DNA of 64,000 nt from Isoetes taiwanensis. Taxonomy: Eukaryota > Streptophyta > Lycopodiopsida > Isoetales > Isoetaceae. Below are positions 46,101 through 56,364 of this stretch, piece by piece; within the stretch, counting starts at the first letter, position 1; every line of letters starts with the position of its first letter. The DNA lies in the NCBI GenBank assembly GCA_021234155.1, contig JAJEKV010000478.1, forward strand, positions 1 to 64,000, given 5' to 3'. The notes under the pieces were generated by a model, which was given only the letters and a program-made list of their open reading frames with translations, was not told the DNA's origin and did no database searches. The position numbers and the translations under genes were made by a program.

Positions 46101-46513
46101 ATATGCTAAATGTTATAATTCTTCGACGTAGTATTTAGATATAATGTAGAAAAAACCTTTTTCCATCCAGTCGATAAGCCTACGAGATTCATAATCAATA
46201 GGAAGCAACTTCTTGACCTTCATTTCTGCGATTTTATTCAAAAGGTTAGAGAACGAATCGATGATCTTTTGAAGCTATGACAGAACCGTTTCACCTATAC
46301 AATCAATAGGCTTATCTGCAAAATACTTCTCCGGAAATAATCCTCTGATATACGTGATATTGAATATCGCAATCCTGATAAGATTTCTCGTCTGTTCACG
46401 AAAGAAAGACGGGTTATCAATATGCAGCAATGGCTATTGAAGATTCTCAGAAAGAATTGCAAGATTTTCACCAAGCAAAGCGATTCTTGCTCCGTGATCG
46501 TCTTTTCTTTCAT
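43119..46513 (-). CDS. ASY1: ASY1-type meiotic HORMA-domain protein, 20 exons
   Basis: Exons (high to low): 46513-46472, 46391-46295, 46225-46157, 46092-46000, 45925-45811, 45747-45678, 45593-45552, 45476-45351, 45270-45118, 44927-44780, 44733-44609, 44536-44524, 44434-44358, 44291-44193, 44107-43954, 43889-43813, 43751-43706, 43640-43480, 43381-43244, 43166-43119. All junctions are GT-AG and phases agree, giving 630 residues (Arabidopsis ASY1 is about 600). Residues 1-240 are the HORMA domain ([51 protein letters not shown]). An acidic linker follows, then a winged-helix/SWIRM-like part at ~370-500 ([23 protein letters not shown]), and a C-terminal [15 protein letters not shown] closure-motif-like tail. 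ASY1 coats meiotic chromosome axes and promotes synapsis and inter-homologue crossover. The acceptor of exon 10 and the 5' end are less certain than the rest. Confidence 0.9.
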
Positions 46514-46519
46514 TGCTTG

Positions 46520-48300
46520 ACAATATACCGGTCCTGGCGCCTGGAATGATTTGCCAAAAAAGCATTATCTGAGAAAAGATTATTTGAACATTGATCTACT
46601 TAAGCATGAAGATCAAGTATGACAGATTCATGCTTGCATGCTATAATAATAAACTGCAGAGAATATCCATGCACTTGCATCTAGCTCAGAAACTAGTCAG
46701 ATCAAAAACATATAGATTATGCCTGCATTTCATGATCGCAAATAAAGGATTCTACGTTTACCATTATGGCGGATGAACTGAGCAGCTCAAGGCAAAACTA
46801 ATCGAGTTTGTTCTTCCTCGCGTGGGAAAAATACGTCTTCCACGTGTAAGTCCGTACTGAAGATACGCATTCGATGTGTAATATCCAGGTGTAAAACCTG
46901 GCGTGGAAAATATATGCCTTTCAACCTTTAAGGCAGTGTATGCCAAACTTTTATTCCAAAATGATTCTTTCCTTCGGATTTTGTAGTTAATCAGAAGGTG
47001 GCAAATCCGATCCGCTGCAGATTCTTATTATTAAATTGATTACCGAAAATTTCCTTTGCATGGTGCAAATTACTGGTATATTTACGCCTATATTATTTCA
47101 CATAAATGCTCCTCTGCCTATTGATAGCAGTGCCGCCCATTCATCTGGAAGCAACCACATGGTTCATCTACGGCCGTCGTAGCCAGTTCCTCTGTCCACA
47201 GGGCCATAGCCAGGTCCAAAGGGCTTCAAGCAAAGGTGCGAGAAGAAGATCAGGTCGTCGCCTCGCCATTTAAGGTTCTGCCACTGCAGGAAGATCAACC
47301 TTTTTTTTTTTGCTCTTCAATCAGCCGTGAAAGCTATAGATTTCCAGGTTGTGGAAGTTACAGATTTACAGATTTTCAACATTTCAACTCCAGATTTTCA
47401 AGGTTTCATTCTCCATATTATTTCGAAGGCCGCCATAGCACCATTTTTCAAGCTTTGCCTTATGCACTGTGTATGGCTCTGGTATGGGCTCGACACCTCT
47501 TGGGTGGTGAGGTCACCTTCAATGGGGTTGAAGTCGTAGACGAGCAGTGGCTCTCTAGTTTGCCTATCATTGGCATATGTCCTCTGGAGGAGAGAGTGAC
47601 CTCCTCCTGCATCGTCGGAACTGGGGAGATACAACCCAGGAGTAGCCCCTCTGGCTATGCCCCCGGCAGGCTACGGTCCGGTCCCAAGACTTATCAGCCC
47701 GTCTGCAAAGTATGCACAGGAGGGGCGAATGGAGCGGACTACCCGACGACCATGTTCTATGCCAGCCAAATCCTTTTCCATGAACTCTGTCTGCATTGAC
47801 CTCTGGAGACCCCAAGCTGTCAATCATACCATGACTCTGAACCTTGGGTAGGATTTGCCATTGTTATCTAAGTTGTTATGATGTTATCTCATGTTGTTAT
47901 GGTGAACTCCACCCTTCGAGGTGGATATGTGTATTCTTTGCTGTTATATACTCATATTGTATGCTTCCGCATTGTTAGGTGGATCCCGAGGGAGATGGGA
48001 TGAATGACACGTCTAGTCCTCCCATGTAGGATTCCTGCTCACCATCAGGAATTCCATGTCAGATGGGCGGCCCCTCGAGGGTAGTATGGCCAAAGAGGGA
48101 GAATCTCCAGTTCTTATACGATGGGAGCATCGTATACTAGCCGGGGACGTCACAATGGTCAATGATCTTGGTAGACCAAGATCAAGCACTGGCTATGAAC
48201 CAGATAGTACGAACTTTCTAGAAAATTCCAGCCTTAGAGGATTCTCCAAGCAAGAACCACGTTTTTGGGGAAATCTTTTTTCCAACCTTTTGAAAAATTA
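46520..48300. other. Upstream of ASY1-type gene, no gene recognised
   Basis: Contains the presumed promoter of the ASY1-type gene (read leftwards) and unidentified sequence. 47236-47799 is open for 187 codons on plus and is rich in Ser, Pro and Gly (PSGYAPGRLRSGPKTYQP). The overlapping frames on both strands and the composition suggest LTR or leader DNA of a retroelement rather than a gene. Confidence 0.4.
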
Positions 48301-48307
48301 GTAAGCC

Positions 48308-48620
48308 GGTGCCCAAACGACTCTCAGCTAGCGCGAATAGCCCCTATAAGACTCTTACAAGCCCATCTGCACACAGTGAGAGTCGTCCACTTATTTTTTG
48401 GACCCATGACTCTCAGCTAGCGCGAATGGCCCTTATGAGTCTCTCACAAGCCCATTTCGCGCACGGTGAGAGTCCTCCTACCTTCACCATGATTTTTCAT
48501 TAATTTAGTAAACACGGCTGGTATAATTATATGCTGAAAACAAGTAGGTTCATAATTTGACCTAAGATTTAAGGTTTTTCTATAAATACTGGGGCCCACG
48601 ACTCACTTTGCGTAAAACCC
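48308..48620 (+). promoter_or_regulatory. LTR part of gypsy copy 2 with tandem hairpin units and TATA box
   Basis: Two ~105-bp units (48310-48390 and 48410-48475) each start GACTCTCAGCTAGCGCGAAT and end GTGAGAGTC, so that the unit ends are inverted. CTATAAATAC at 48580-48589 is a good TATA box, followed by GGGGCCCACGACTC. The same TATA-to-leader sequence occurs (minus) at 32890-32925, and copy 1 keeps a single hairpin unit at 33020-33100. Confidence 0.7.
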
Positions 48621-48629
48621 CGTGCAGGT

Positions 48630-49750
48630 CATGCTTCCGTCGAAGGCGACCGACGAGCCCTTTGACGATGACAACCCGCCGACACAAAGACGTGCCAAAG
48701 CAAACGGCGGGATCATGGAACCAGAACTCGGCGACAGTGCCGATCATCGGCCTCTACGGACAACAGCTAGGTATACAGTTCGGTGGTAAGCGGATCAAGT
48801 GCTTTGGTGCCTGGGAAATATATGGAAGTCCGAAGCTCGAAAGCAATTCGGGGAGAGAATAGGTCGTGGCTTGAAGCGGTAGGGCGCTAGATGAGATGAA
48901 GGATTATGGCAACAGCCTAGGTATCTGATTGATTGGTAAAAGCGGATCAAGTGCTTTGGTGCCTGGGAAATATATGGAAGTCACGAAAGCTCGAGCAATT
49001 CTCGGGGGAGAATAGGTCAGGGCTTGAAGCAGAGGCATGGCTAGATGAGATGAAGGATTATGGCAACGCTTATGACTTGAAGGACAAGGACAAAGGCATG
49101 GTTGCCGCGGCCAATTTAAAGGGTGCGGCCAGGATTTGGTGAAAGGGCTATACAAAAGCCCATGGATTAAGTAGGGACAGCTGTAAATTTAAGAAATTTG
49201 CATTCAAACGCCACTATGTTCCTAGAGAACATAAAACACATATGATCAGCCATCATTATGTGAGCAAAAGCAGGGCAACAAAGGCGATCGAGAAAATATA
49301 CAAAAGAGTTCATGAGACTCAGGCTCTATGTTCCCAAGTTGAGTGAATGCAATGCAATAGATGGGTACATATAGAAGGGCTAAACGAGGAAATTAGAAGG
49401 CTAGTCAAAAGCCATCAATCCAGGCCTAGGAAAGGCGAGAATCAAAGGCCATCAGTTTGCACGGCTAGGGAAACCATGAAAGCACATACAAAGCAAACAA
49501 TTATGAAAAAGGGAAGAGCTCGGGAGCTTACAGTCCTAGGCCAGCAAGCCCGGCTCCTGCTAGAGCTCCATTCAACGGCAACTATGGGAAGCAAGAGAAA
49601 AAGCAAGTGACATTTAAGGATAAGCCACAACAAGGAGGGTCGAACTATTCAAAGACGGTAAAGCAGTTCCTCCAGGCGATCCCAAAGAAAAAGAGGCAAG
49701 AATGTATAGAGAAACACCTATGTTTCAGGTGCTTTTAGCCTGGGTAGAGA
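48630..49750 (+). pseudogene. gag of gypsy copy 2, with internal tandem duplication
   Basis: The frame pieces encode SRKLEQFSGENRSGLEAEAW, KDKDKGMVAAANLKGAARIW, a degenerate capsid C-terminal half, and a zinc-knuckle start CFRCF near 49722. A ~147-bp segment is present twice in a row (about 48764-48910 and 48911-49058), both beginning CAACAGC-TAGGTAT and including CAAGTGCTTTGGTGCCTGGG. The first copy is more degenerate. Other stops confirm loss of function. Confidence 0.75.
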
Positions 49751-49899
49751 AACTGAAACTTACCTCTTTGTTATAAACGTGGCATTTGCAGAGCTAGGAG
49801 GATGTGAAACCCCTCCCGAGGACGACGACCAGGAGGCCTGCGACTGTATCCATGGTGAGGTCATATATTAGCTGCAATTGATTCAGAAAATGCAGAGAG

Positions 49900-50486
49900 T
49901 CAGTATAATGTGATTTCCACCATCGGTAAGGTAAAAGCCAAGTCGTTCATTGTTCTCTTCCATACAGGGGTCCCATAACTTTGCTTCGCCTAGAATGGTC
50001 GAAATGTTGAAAATGAAAACCCTTACGAAAGCAAGACCAGTGGTATTAGCAAGTGGAGCAATCAGATACACGGCAGGAAAAAGAATTAATTTTAAAATTG
50101 AGTTGCCAGGGGTGGACATTGATATGTGAGCAGAAATAATGGAGACGGGAAAATACGATCTCATAATAGGAATGGAAAACTTGAGCCCAGCAAAGGCATT
50201 CATCGATTGTGGGAACAGAAAGATCAAATTCACGGCACCTAATGGAAAGGCCATAGAGATAGCAGGTAAAGAGGTTACCCCAATAATGCAGTGCATATCT
50301 AGTAAGAAATTACTTAAATGCATAAAGAGAGAACAGGTAGCATACATTTTCAAAATAGAAGCCGTTGGTGCAGACTCAAGCAAGGAAAAAGAAAATAAGA
50401 CCTTCAGCAACTTGCCTAAGTCAGTGGCTAAGTTCATGATATTTTTCCTGATGAGGTCAAACAACTTCCATGCTATAGGGGAATAG
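49900..50486 (+). pseudogene. Retropepsin region of gypsy copy 2
   Basis: Colinear with the protease of copy 1, but the active-site segment is damaged: the DTGSS stretch reads only as a frameshifted SFIVLFHTGVP-like sequence near 49950. Downstream, METGKYDLIIGMENLSPAKA to KRHEQVAYIFKIEA-type text (50139-50486) stays open. Protease activity is predicted lost. Confidence 0.75.
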
Positions 50487-50542
50487 AGTGTGAAATAGCA
50501 CTTGAACCAGGGACGAAGCCAACCAGTAAAGCTCCCTATAGA

Positions 50543-51334
50543 TTGACAACTCATGAGCTAACGGAGTTGAAGAAACAGTTACAAGAACTTTTGGACCTAG
50601 GGTTTATAAGGCCTAGTGTCTCTCCATTCGAGGCACCAATACTATTTGTCAAAAAGAAAGATGGGAGCTTGAGAATGTGCATAGACTACCGTCAGTTGAA
50701 CAAACACACTATCAAGAATAAGTATGCCCTGCCCAGAGTGGACGATTTAATGGACCAACTGCACGGGGCCACATTCTTCTCCAAGATAGACCTCAGGTCA
50801 GGTTATCAACAGATCAGGATCAAGGAAGAAGACATCCACAAGACTGCCTTCAGGACGAGGTATGGCCACTATGAATTTACATTCATGCCATTTGGACTAT
50901 CCAATGCCCCCATAACATTCATGAGACTCATGAATGATATATTCCTCGATGAATTTCTCGATGAATTTATCATCATATTTTTTGATGACATTCTAATATA
51001 CAGTAAAACTTTGGAAGAGCACATCAAACACTTGAGAAAAGCCTTAGAGAACCTAAAAAGACATAAGCTATATGCAAAGTTTGGTAAGTGTCACTTTGCG
51101 ACAACCAGAGTTGAGTATTTGGGGCATGTTCTCTCGGCAGAAGGAATCTCAATGAATCCAACAAAGATTCAAACAGTAATAGAATGGCCAACTCCGAAAA
51201 ATGTGCATGAAGTAAGAAGCTTTCTTGGCTTGGCAGGCTATTACAGAAAATTTGTCAAGAACTTTGCCAAGGTGGTCGCACCATTGACCAACCTTACAAG
51301 GGCAAGGAAGATTAAAGACTGGGTAAAACATTGA
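50543..51334 (+). pseudogene. Reverse transcriptase of gypsy copy 2 (open 263 codons)
   Basis: A full RT domain in one frame: [37 protein letters not shown] (motif A Asp), [23 protein letters not shown] (motif C, FFDD form), [22 protein letters not shown] and [20 protein letters not shown]. The catalytic aspartates are kept, so this is the best-preserved part of the element. It is a domain of a broken polyprotein: an in-frame stop at 51332-51334 separates it from RNase H. Confidence 0.9.
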
Positions 51335-51339
51335 CAAAA

Positions 51340-51800
51340 TAAAGCATAGCACAGTTTTGATAAACTAAAGGAGGCCTTGACAATAGCCCCGGTCTTAACA
51401 TTGCCGGATCCACAAAAAGACAAGTTGGTAGCAAAGGATGCAAATAAAAGTGCAACCGGAGCCATTTTAATACAAGAAGACAGAGTAGTCACATATGACT
51501 CTCAGAAAAAATGAAAGAGGCCAAGATGCACTACCCAACTCAGGACCAAGAGCTCCTAGCTGTTGTTAGAGCCCTGAGGTCTGGAGACACTATCTATTGG
51601 GAATAAAAATCCAACTACATACAGATCATCAAAGTCTCCAGTACATTTTCACTAACCACATCTCAATTTGAGACAGAGAAAATGGATGGAGTTCCTGGAA
51701 GAGTACGATTTCGAAATCAGATACAAACTAGGTAAGCTTAATGTGGTTGCTGATGCCCTCTCAAGTCATCCCCTCACCACAAGAGTCCATTGTAATGCCA
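51340..51800 (+). pseudogene. RNase H region of gypsy copy 2
   Basis: FDKLKEALTIAPVLTLPD, DANKSATGAILIQE and later RQRKWMEFLEEYDFEIRYKLGKLNVVADALSSHPL correspond to the gypsy RNase H domain. Shifts and stops occur at 51510-51670. Confidence 0.75.
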
Positions 51801-51814
51801 TATCAACACTCAGT

Positions 51815-52300
51815 AGCAGCACCAAGCAAAAATCATCACAGATGTCCCCCTTCGTGATCAATTATGGCTATCAGTGCCTCACACTGGATACTTGGCACAA
51901 CCCAGTGTCAAAAGTAGAAGTGTCTAACGGATGTTGGCAGATATGCAAGAGTTGGTTGATGAAGTGAGAGGATATCTTCTGGCCGCAAGAAGCTATTAGA
52001 AGGCATTAACAGACAAGCACGGATCTGTAAGGGAGTGCCATGTAAACGACAATGTTTGGCATAAGATAAGACTCCACATCAGCACATGCAAGAAGCTTGC
52101 TCCAAGATGGGCCGGACCCTTCAAAATAATCAAAAGAGTAGGAGACCTAGCCTACAAATTGCAATTGCCAGCTCATCTCAAAATCCATAACGTTTTCCAT
52201 GTAAGTCTCCTGAAAAAGCATACTCCAAATCTGGAGGAGGTAATGGATACTCCAACTCTATTGGAATTAACCGATGAACAACTTGAGATTGTGATACAAA
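51815..52300 (+). pseudogene. Integrase C-terminal piece of gypsy copy 2
   Basis: SSQMSPFVINYGYQ (51835) is the conserved MSPF-YG region that normally lies after the integrase catalytic core. It is followed by HVNDNVWHKIRLHISTCKKL and KLAPRWAGPFKIIKRVGDLA. The HHCC zinc finger and DDE core that should come between RNase H and this point are absent. Confidence 0.75.
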
Positions 52301-52985
52301 CGGGATTTCCTGTCTGCAAAACTATCAAACACGGTTATTCAAAACAACCTGGAATCTCCAGAATAAGATCTCTTGGCACAACTTATCCACCCAATCGGGC
52401 TCTGATTTGCAAACACGGCAAGTCTAAGCTCAAATTCCTCCCAATTCTGAGAGTTTGCTAACCGGCTGGATGGCCTCTCTGGGATTCTTGGAATTCTCTA
52501 GAGCTAGAGGAAGCACTTAATTCACCCACAAATTATCAAAAGATCTACAATAGGAAGACTTCTCTCTCATACCAAACAGTTCCGGTTGCCATAATTCTGC
52601 AGATCGTTGGTTTTTATGCTGTTCTAAAGGTGTTTGTAAGCTATAATTGGGTTTACCTTTTTACTCTGAAGCTAAATCCGACTGCCTTTTCCAGCAGTTC
52701 GGCCTGCTACAATAACCCAAGAGCTAATTCCGGCTCTTCCGGACCTTTATCAGCTAAAAGGTAGCTGATCCGGCAATTCTGTCTGCCGCAGGTCACGATT
52801 GCCTTTTGTTTGTTATTTTTTTGTTAACACATTTAACATTTATACTAATTCGTTGCTTTATTAAATGGTTGCTTTAAATTTCAATGGTTTCTTTATAACC
52901 CTTTTTCATTTCAATGGTTCCCTTATTAAAAGTGCAATTTAAAAACGCCTAAGGCTATACAATCAAAGTTAATAAAAGACCCTTG
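52300..52985. other. Unrelated insertion between integrase tail and chromodomain
   Basis: After LLELTDEQLEIVIQTG the polyprotein text breaks off and resumes only at KLVPYQIVSEVLLQ (53026). In related elements these parts are almost contiguous. The intervening sequence is Ser/Pro-rich at first, then AT-rich with a repeated TTCAATGGTT word. No terminal repeats were identified. Confidence 0.5.
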
Positions 52986-52990
52986 CCTCT

Positions 52991-53269
52991 GTGTTTGTTT
53001 CTGCAAATCCTTCTCTGAGCCACGCCCCCAAGCTAGTGCCGTATCAGATTGTTTCGGAAGTTCTTCTTCAAAGCGCATTTAAGAAGACAAGAAGATCTCA
53101 ATTTACCCAATACTTAGTTAAATGGATGCACTTACCTGTGGAAGATGCCACATGGGTACTACAAACAGATCTGGAGAAGCAGTACCTGCAGTTCTGGGAG
53201 CAATGCAAAGGACGTCTTGTCGCCGAGTTAGACGACATGGACACCATAGGTGAGTGGAATGTAAATTAA
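52991..53269 (+). pseudogene. Chromodomain at the gypsy C-terminus
   Basis: The frame PYQIVSEVLLQS, TQYLVKWMHLPVEDATW and VLQTDLEKQYLQFWEQ shows the W/YLVKW...DATW pattern of retroelement chromodomains, which guide integration to heterochromatin marks. It is followed by a stop at 53267. It is separated from the rest of pol by the insertion at 52.3-53.0 kb. Confidence 0.8.
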
Positions 53270-53274
53270 CAGTC

Positions 53275-53690
53275 TACTTCCGATGCTACGGAAGTAGACA
53301 ATTTTGAGAGAAAAGAGGTCATATAGGATCATGCATGATAGGAAAGCACCTCTTGTCTATGGCCATTATGGGTAAAAATCCACCCCCTACGCCAAGGGCG
53401 ACAAAAGGTATAGGCATTAGACATCATCTTAGGCATGATAGGGCATTGTCTCCACGGCCACGATGGAAGAAGCATCCTCTTCCTATACTAGGAGATTAGT
53501 CTTTGTATACATATCAAGTAATTAAAAAGGGTGGTTCCCTAAAACCAACTATATCAAATAAATATGTAGCAAAATAACAGGGGGTTGCAGGGGGATTTGA
53601 TATAGATATAATTCTTGAAACCATAGACCATATCCCTAAAACAATGCAATGGGTTATTATAAAAAAAAAACATAGATTTAAGATAAAAAA
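53275..53690. other. Downstream flank of gypsy copy 2
   Basis: Non-coding. Two related words, GCATGATAGGAAAGCACCTC and GCATGATAGGGCATTGTCTC (53330 and 53435), suggest a short internal duplication. It may be 3' LTR of a different subfamily, but it does not match 48308-48620. Confidence 0.35.
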
Positions 53691-53694
53691 ATAG

Positions 53695-53790
53695 TCACAT
53701 TAGCTCACTAGTTAGATTGGTTAAAGTAGTCTTATTAGGACATTGAGTTATTTTAGTAGAGGTTCGAATCCCCGTATTTCATATTCTAAA
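53695..53790 (+). other. tRNA-like / SINE-head sequence with B box
   Basis: GGTTCGAATCCCC (53761-53773) is a perfect RNA polymerase III B box. An A-box-like TTAGATTGGTTAAAG lies about 50 bp upstream. The whole does not fold as a standard tRNA that I can verify, so a tRNA-derived SINE or tRNA relic is more likely than a functional tRNA gene. Confidence 0.4.
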
Positions 53791-55380
53791 AGCTTAAATG
53801 AAACCGTATAGAGGCACGATATACCATCAAAACCTTAGGCAAACTAGGTATTCGACATCTTAAAAATCATAGGCGTCCCCAATCATAATTGAGCATAATC
53901 GAAGCGAGAGGTGTCGGGGGCTCCAACATACGTCTCGGGCGTGGGATTGTGAGATCCGACGACTATGGTAGTCCAGGGTGCACCTCGTTTAGAATATGTA
54001 GCAAAATAACAAATGACTAACAAGTGTGACTTGCAGATCAATGAACTCTCTAGGTCTACCGATATAACATCAAACTATTTGAACCTTCAAAACAGATTCC
54101 TATCATATTTTTGCTTCCATGATTCTTGTAGAGGCCATGTCATAGTCACCACATTCCTTACTTATTATCTATGCCCCATTCATTCAATTTATTGTTTTAC
54201 ATCCATTAAGCGACCATATCATGAACTAGGTTAATTAGCTAATATCACACGGAATTTAAACATTAACAGTTAGCAAACCACCAGTTGCCCACTCCAGTCC
54301 TACACTTGTAAGACCTACCTCTACTCCTTGAGTTTCCTCAAGTTGGAAGGGGAAGCAACATGTTTCTTTATATAGCCATATGCTACCCACTGGTGGATTG
54401 ACCCCCCCACAACCATAACTTCGTTACTTCGGGTTCCACGGGTGCCACATATGTGTCCAGCATGTCCAACGTTTTGCTCTGCTATAATTGTGTCAGGTCC
54501 ACATAGGCATATCCTATGTGTTTTCAATGCTTACTATTAATGGCAGGCATCCTATGGTATTTTAATGTCGACTATAGTTTGTCCTTTACATCCCAATATT
54601 ACAAGTCCATGTACATTCAAACATTAATCCACAATTTAATTACAAAGGAAAAATTAGAGATTATGTCATGGTCCTCCATCATGGCTGCAAAGCAATTGTT
54701 ACGAGTGTAACAATTGTATAGGAATGGTTTTAGTAGTGAATATTGTGGCATGTACATACCCTAACATAAGGTGGCTTACCCATTATTCATTGAGCAAACT
54801 GACACTGTCTATTTCATCACTCCAACTATTGTAAAGAATAGGAAAATAGTGGATTATTATGTTCTATCACACTGACCCCAATTTTTGGTCCACAGTTGTT
54901 TTTTACTTGTACGGAAGTGTTGTTTTATGCCAAAAACAACACCAAAATGGCCCCAAAAGTCCACGTGGCCCGTTTATCCGGATTTGCACAAAGAGACAGT
55001 GGTTTTTTGCAGAAAATTTCCACTGTGGTTTTTTTGGCACCCTTTTTTTTTGTCAACGTGTCCTTTTTTCACTATTGTTTTTCGCAAAATTTTGTCAACG
55101 TGTGGTTTTTACGTGACTGTGGTTTTTTTCACGAGCCATACGTTGTTGTTCATCAAAATAACACGCGTTGGTTTAGATATTACTACATGTGTAAACTTAA
55201 ATTACAACGTCAAAGTAAGATGGTTTTTTAAAAAAAATTACATGTTATTTAACCAAGTACCACCTGTTACTTAAATCTAGCTATTGTTTTTAATGCTACT
55301 AACTATTGTTTTTCTAAAATAAAGACATGTAAAAAAGCACTAATAGTACACATAGAAAAAGAAAGATGTTGTTTCCAATG
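53790..55380. other. Intergenic DNA, no gene seen
   Basis: No sustained coding signature. Between 54880 and 55150, T-rich sequence repeats the words GTCAACGTG and GTGGTTTTT several times. The 111-129-codon frames there are low-complexity (Phe/Val-rich) and not credible genes. Confidence 0.45.
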
Positions 55381-55384
55381 TGTC

Positions 55385-55610
55385 TTTAGGCCAATGAAAT
55401 ATCGACACGTGTCATACTTTTAAAAAATAATTAAATATAATATTGACCGCGTGGCATAATTTATTAAAAAATAAAAAATATTTTTTCGACACATTATTAC
55501 TTTTTAAATGTGATTTTTTAACCAATGAAATATTAACACATGGCATACTTTTTAAATGACAAAGCACTATTTTAACTAATGAAATGTGGACCGTGGTGCA
55601 CAATTGAAAA
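55385..55610 (+). repeat. Degenerate tandem repeat around CCAATGAAATATNNACACGTGGCATA
   Basis: Copies near 55391, 55436 (partial), 55519 and 55575 share an AATGAAAT block, a CACGTGKCA-like core and a poly-T/A separator. The ACGTG core resembles plant G-box/ABRE elements, but no adjacent gene is evident. Confidence 0.5.
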
Positions 55611-55682
55611 AAAAAAAATAGTATATACACAATTTAAAAGTCAATATATCTATGGATCCTTTATTAATTTTGTTTATTTTAA

Positions 55683-55800
55683 AATAAAAGAAGCCTTTTG
55701 GGAATCGAACCCAAACAAACCCACACAGCATAATAATATTAGATTGTAATCCAAATTCTAAGATTCTAACACTAATTAATAAGGAAGGAAAGGTAATGGA
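55683..55800 (-). other. tRNA-like / SINE-head sequence (minus)
   Basis: On the minus strand GGGTTCGATTCCC (~55692-55704) is a canonical B box, with A-box-like TTAGTGTTAGAATC about 75 bp upstream. An acceptor stem pairing with the AAAAGGCTTC end was not found. A tRNA-derived SINE or tRNA pseudogene is likely. Confidence 0.4.
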
Positions 55801-56364
55801 GGTATCAACCATTAGATACAAATAATTTAAATGCCAAAAGCGTTGAAATTCATGGAATTCATAATTTTGAAAGCGGAAAATGCATTACAATCCTTTAGAT
55901 GGAATGATGTTCCACTTTTTCAATTCTAAACTGTTTTTAGATGGAATGGTGTTCCATTTTTCAATTTTAAACCCTTGGGGTTGCAAAGATACTCCCACAA
56001 CCAATTGTTGCTTAATTTTTGATAAGAAAGGGGTCTTCGCATCATTGGATCCATTACTTTCAAGAGTTTGCCAGGATCTGAATAAGGAAAAACAATCATG
56101 TTCAAAAATGCCTAGATCATACAAAAAAAGAACAAGTTCAATGATTTTTACCTGTTTTAAAATCTACACGATGTTAAGCTTTCTGCATACATTTGTTAGA
56201 GAACAACGATTATATACATAAGCGCACTTAAAAAAGGGCAAATGCAAAAGAAAGAAAAAGCATGCATGATAATTGTTTCGGCTGCGTTTCCGGCTTGTTA
56301 GCAGATCAAGCATTCTTGGATCAAACAATAGCGTGCATTATTGTGCGACATGATCCCGCCATGC

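Larger units (their letters stand above)
48308..53270 (+). mobile_element. Ty3/gypsy chromovirus-like retrotransposon, copy 2, internally deleted
   Basis: From left to right: 5' LTR part (48308-48620), gag (48630-49750), protease (49900-50480), reverse transcriptase (50543-51334), RNase H (51340-51770), integrase C-terminal piece (51815-52290), a ~690-bp unrelated segment, and a chromodomain (52991-53269). It is the same family as copy 1 (30.8-33.1 kb). Stops and shifts in gag, RNase H and integrase, plus the missing integrase core, make it non-autonomous. No matching 3' LTR was seen after 53270. Confidence 0.85.

Noticed and set aside
47236-47799. 187-codon open frame upstream of the ASY1-type gene
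   Set aside because: No recognisable domain, comparable open frames on the opposite strand, and LTR-like composition; not supported as a gene.
49883-50554. 223-codon minus-strand open frame
   Set aside because: It is the antisense shadow of the gypsy protease and RT start. The same shadow occurs opposite copy 1 at 31295-31747.
53695-53790. Functional tRNA gene
   Set aside because: Good B box, but no complete cloverleaf or acceptor stem could be found by eye.
54859-55274. Overlapping 85-129 codon frames in T-rich DNA
   Set aside because: Phe/Val-rich low-complexity translations of GTTTTT repeats in all three frames.
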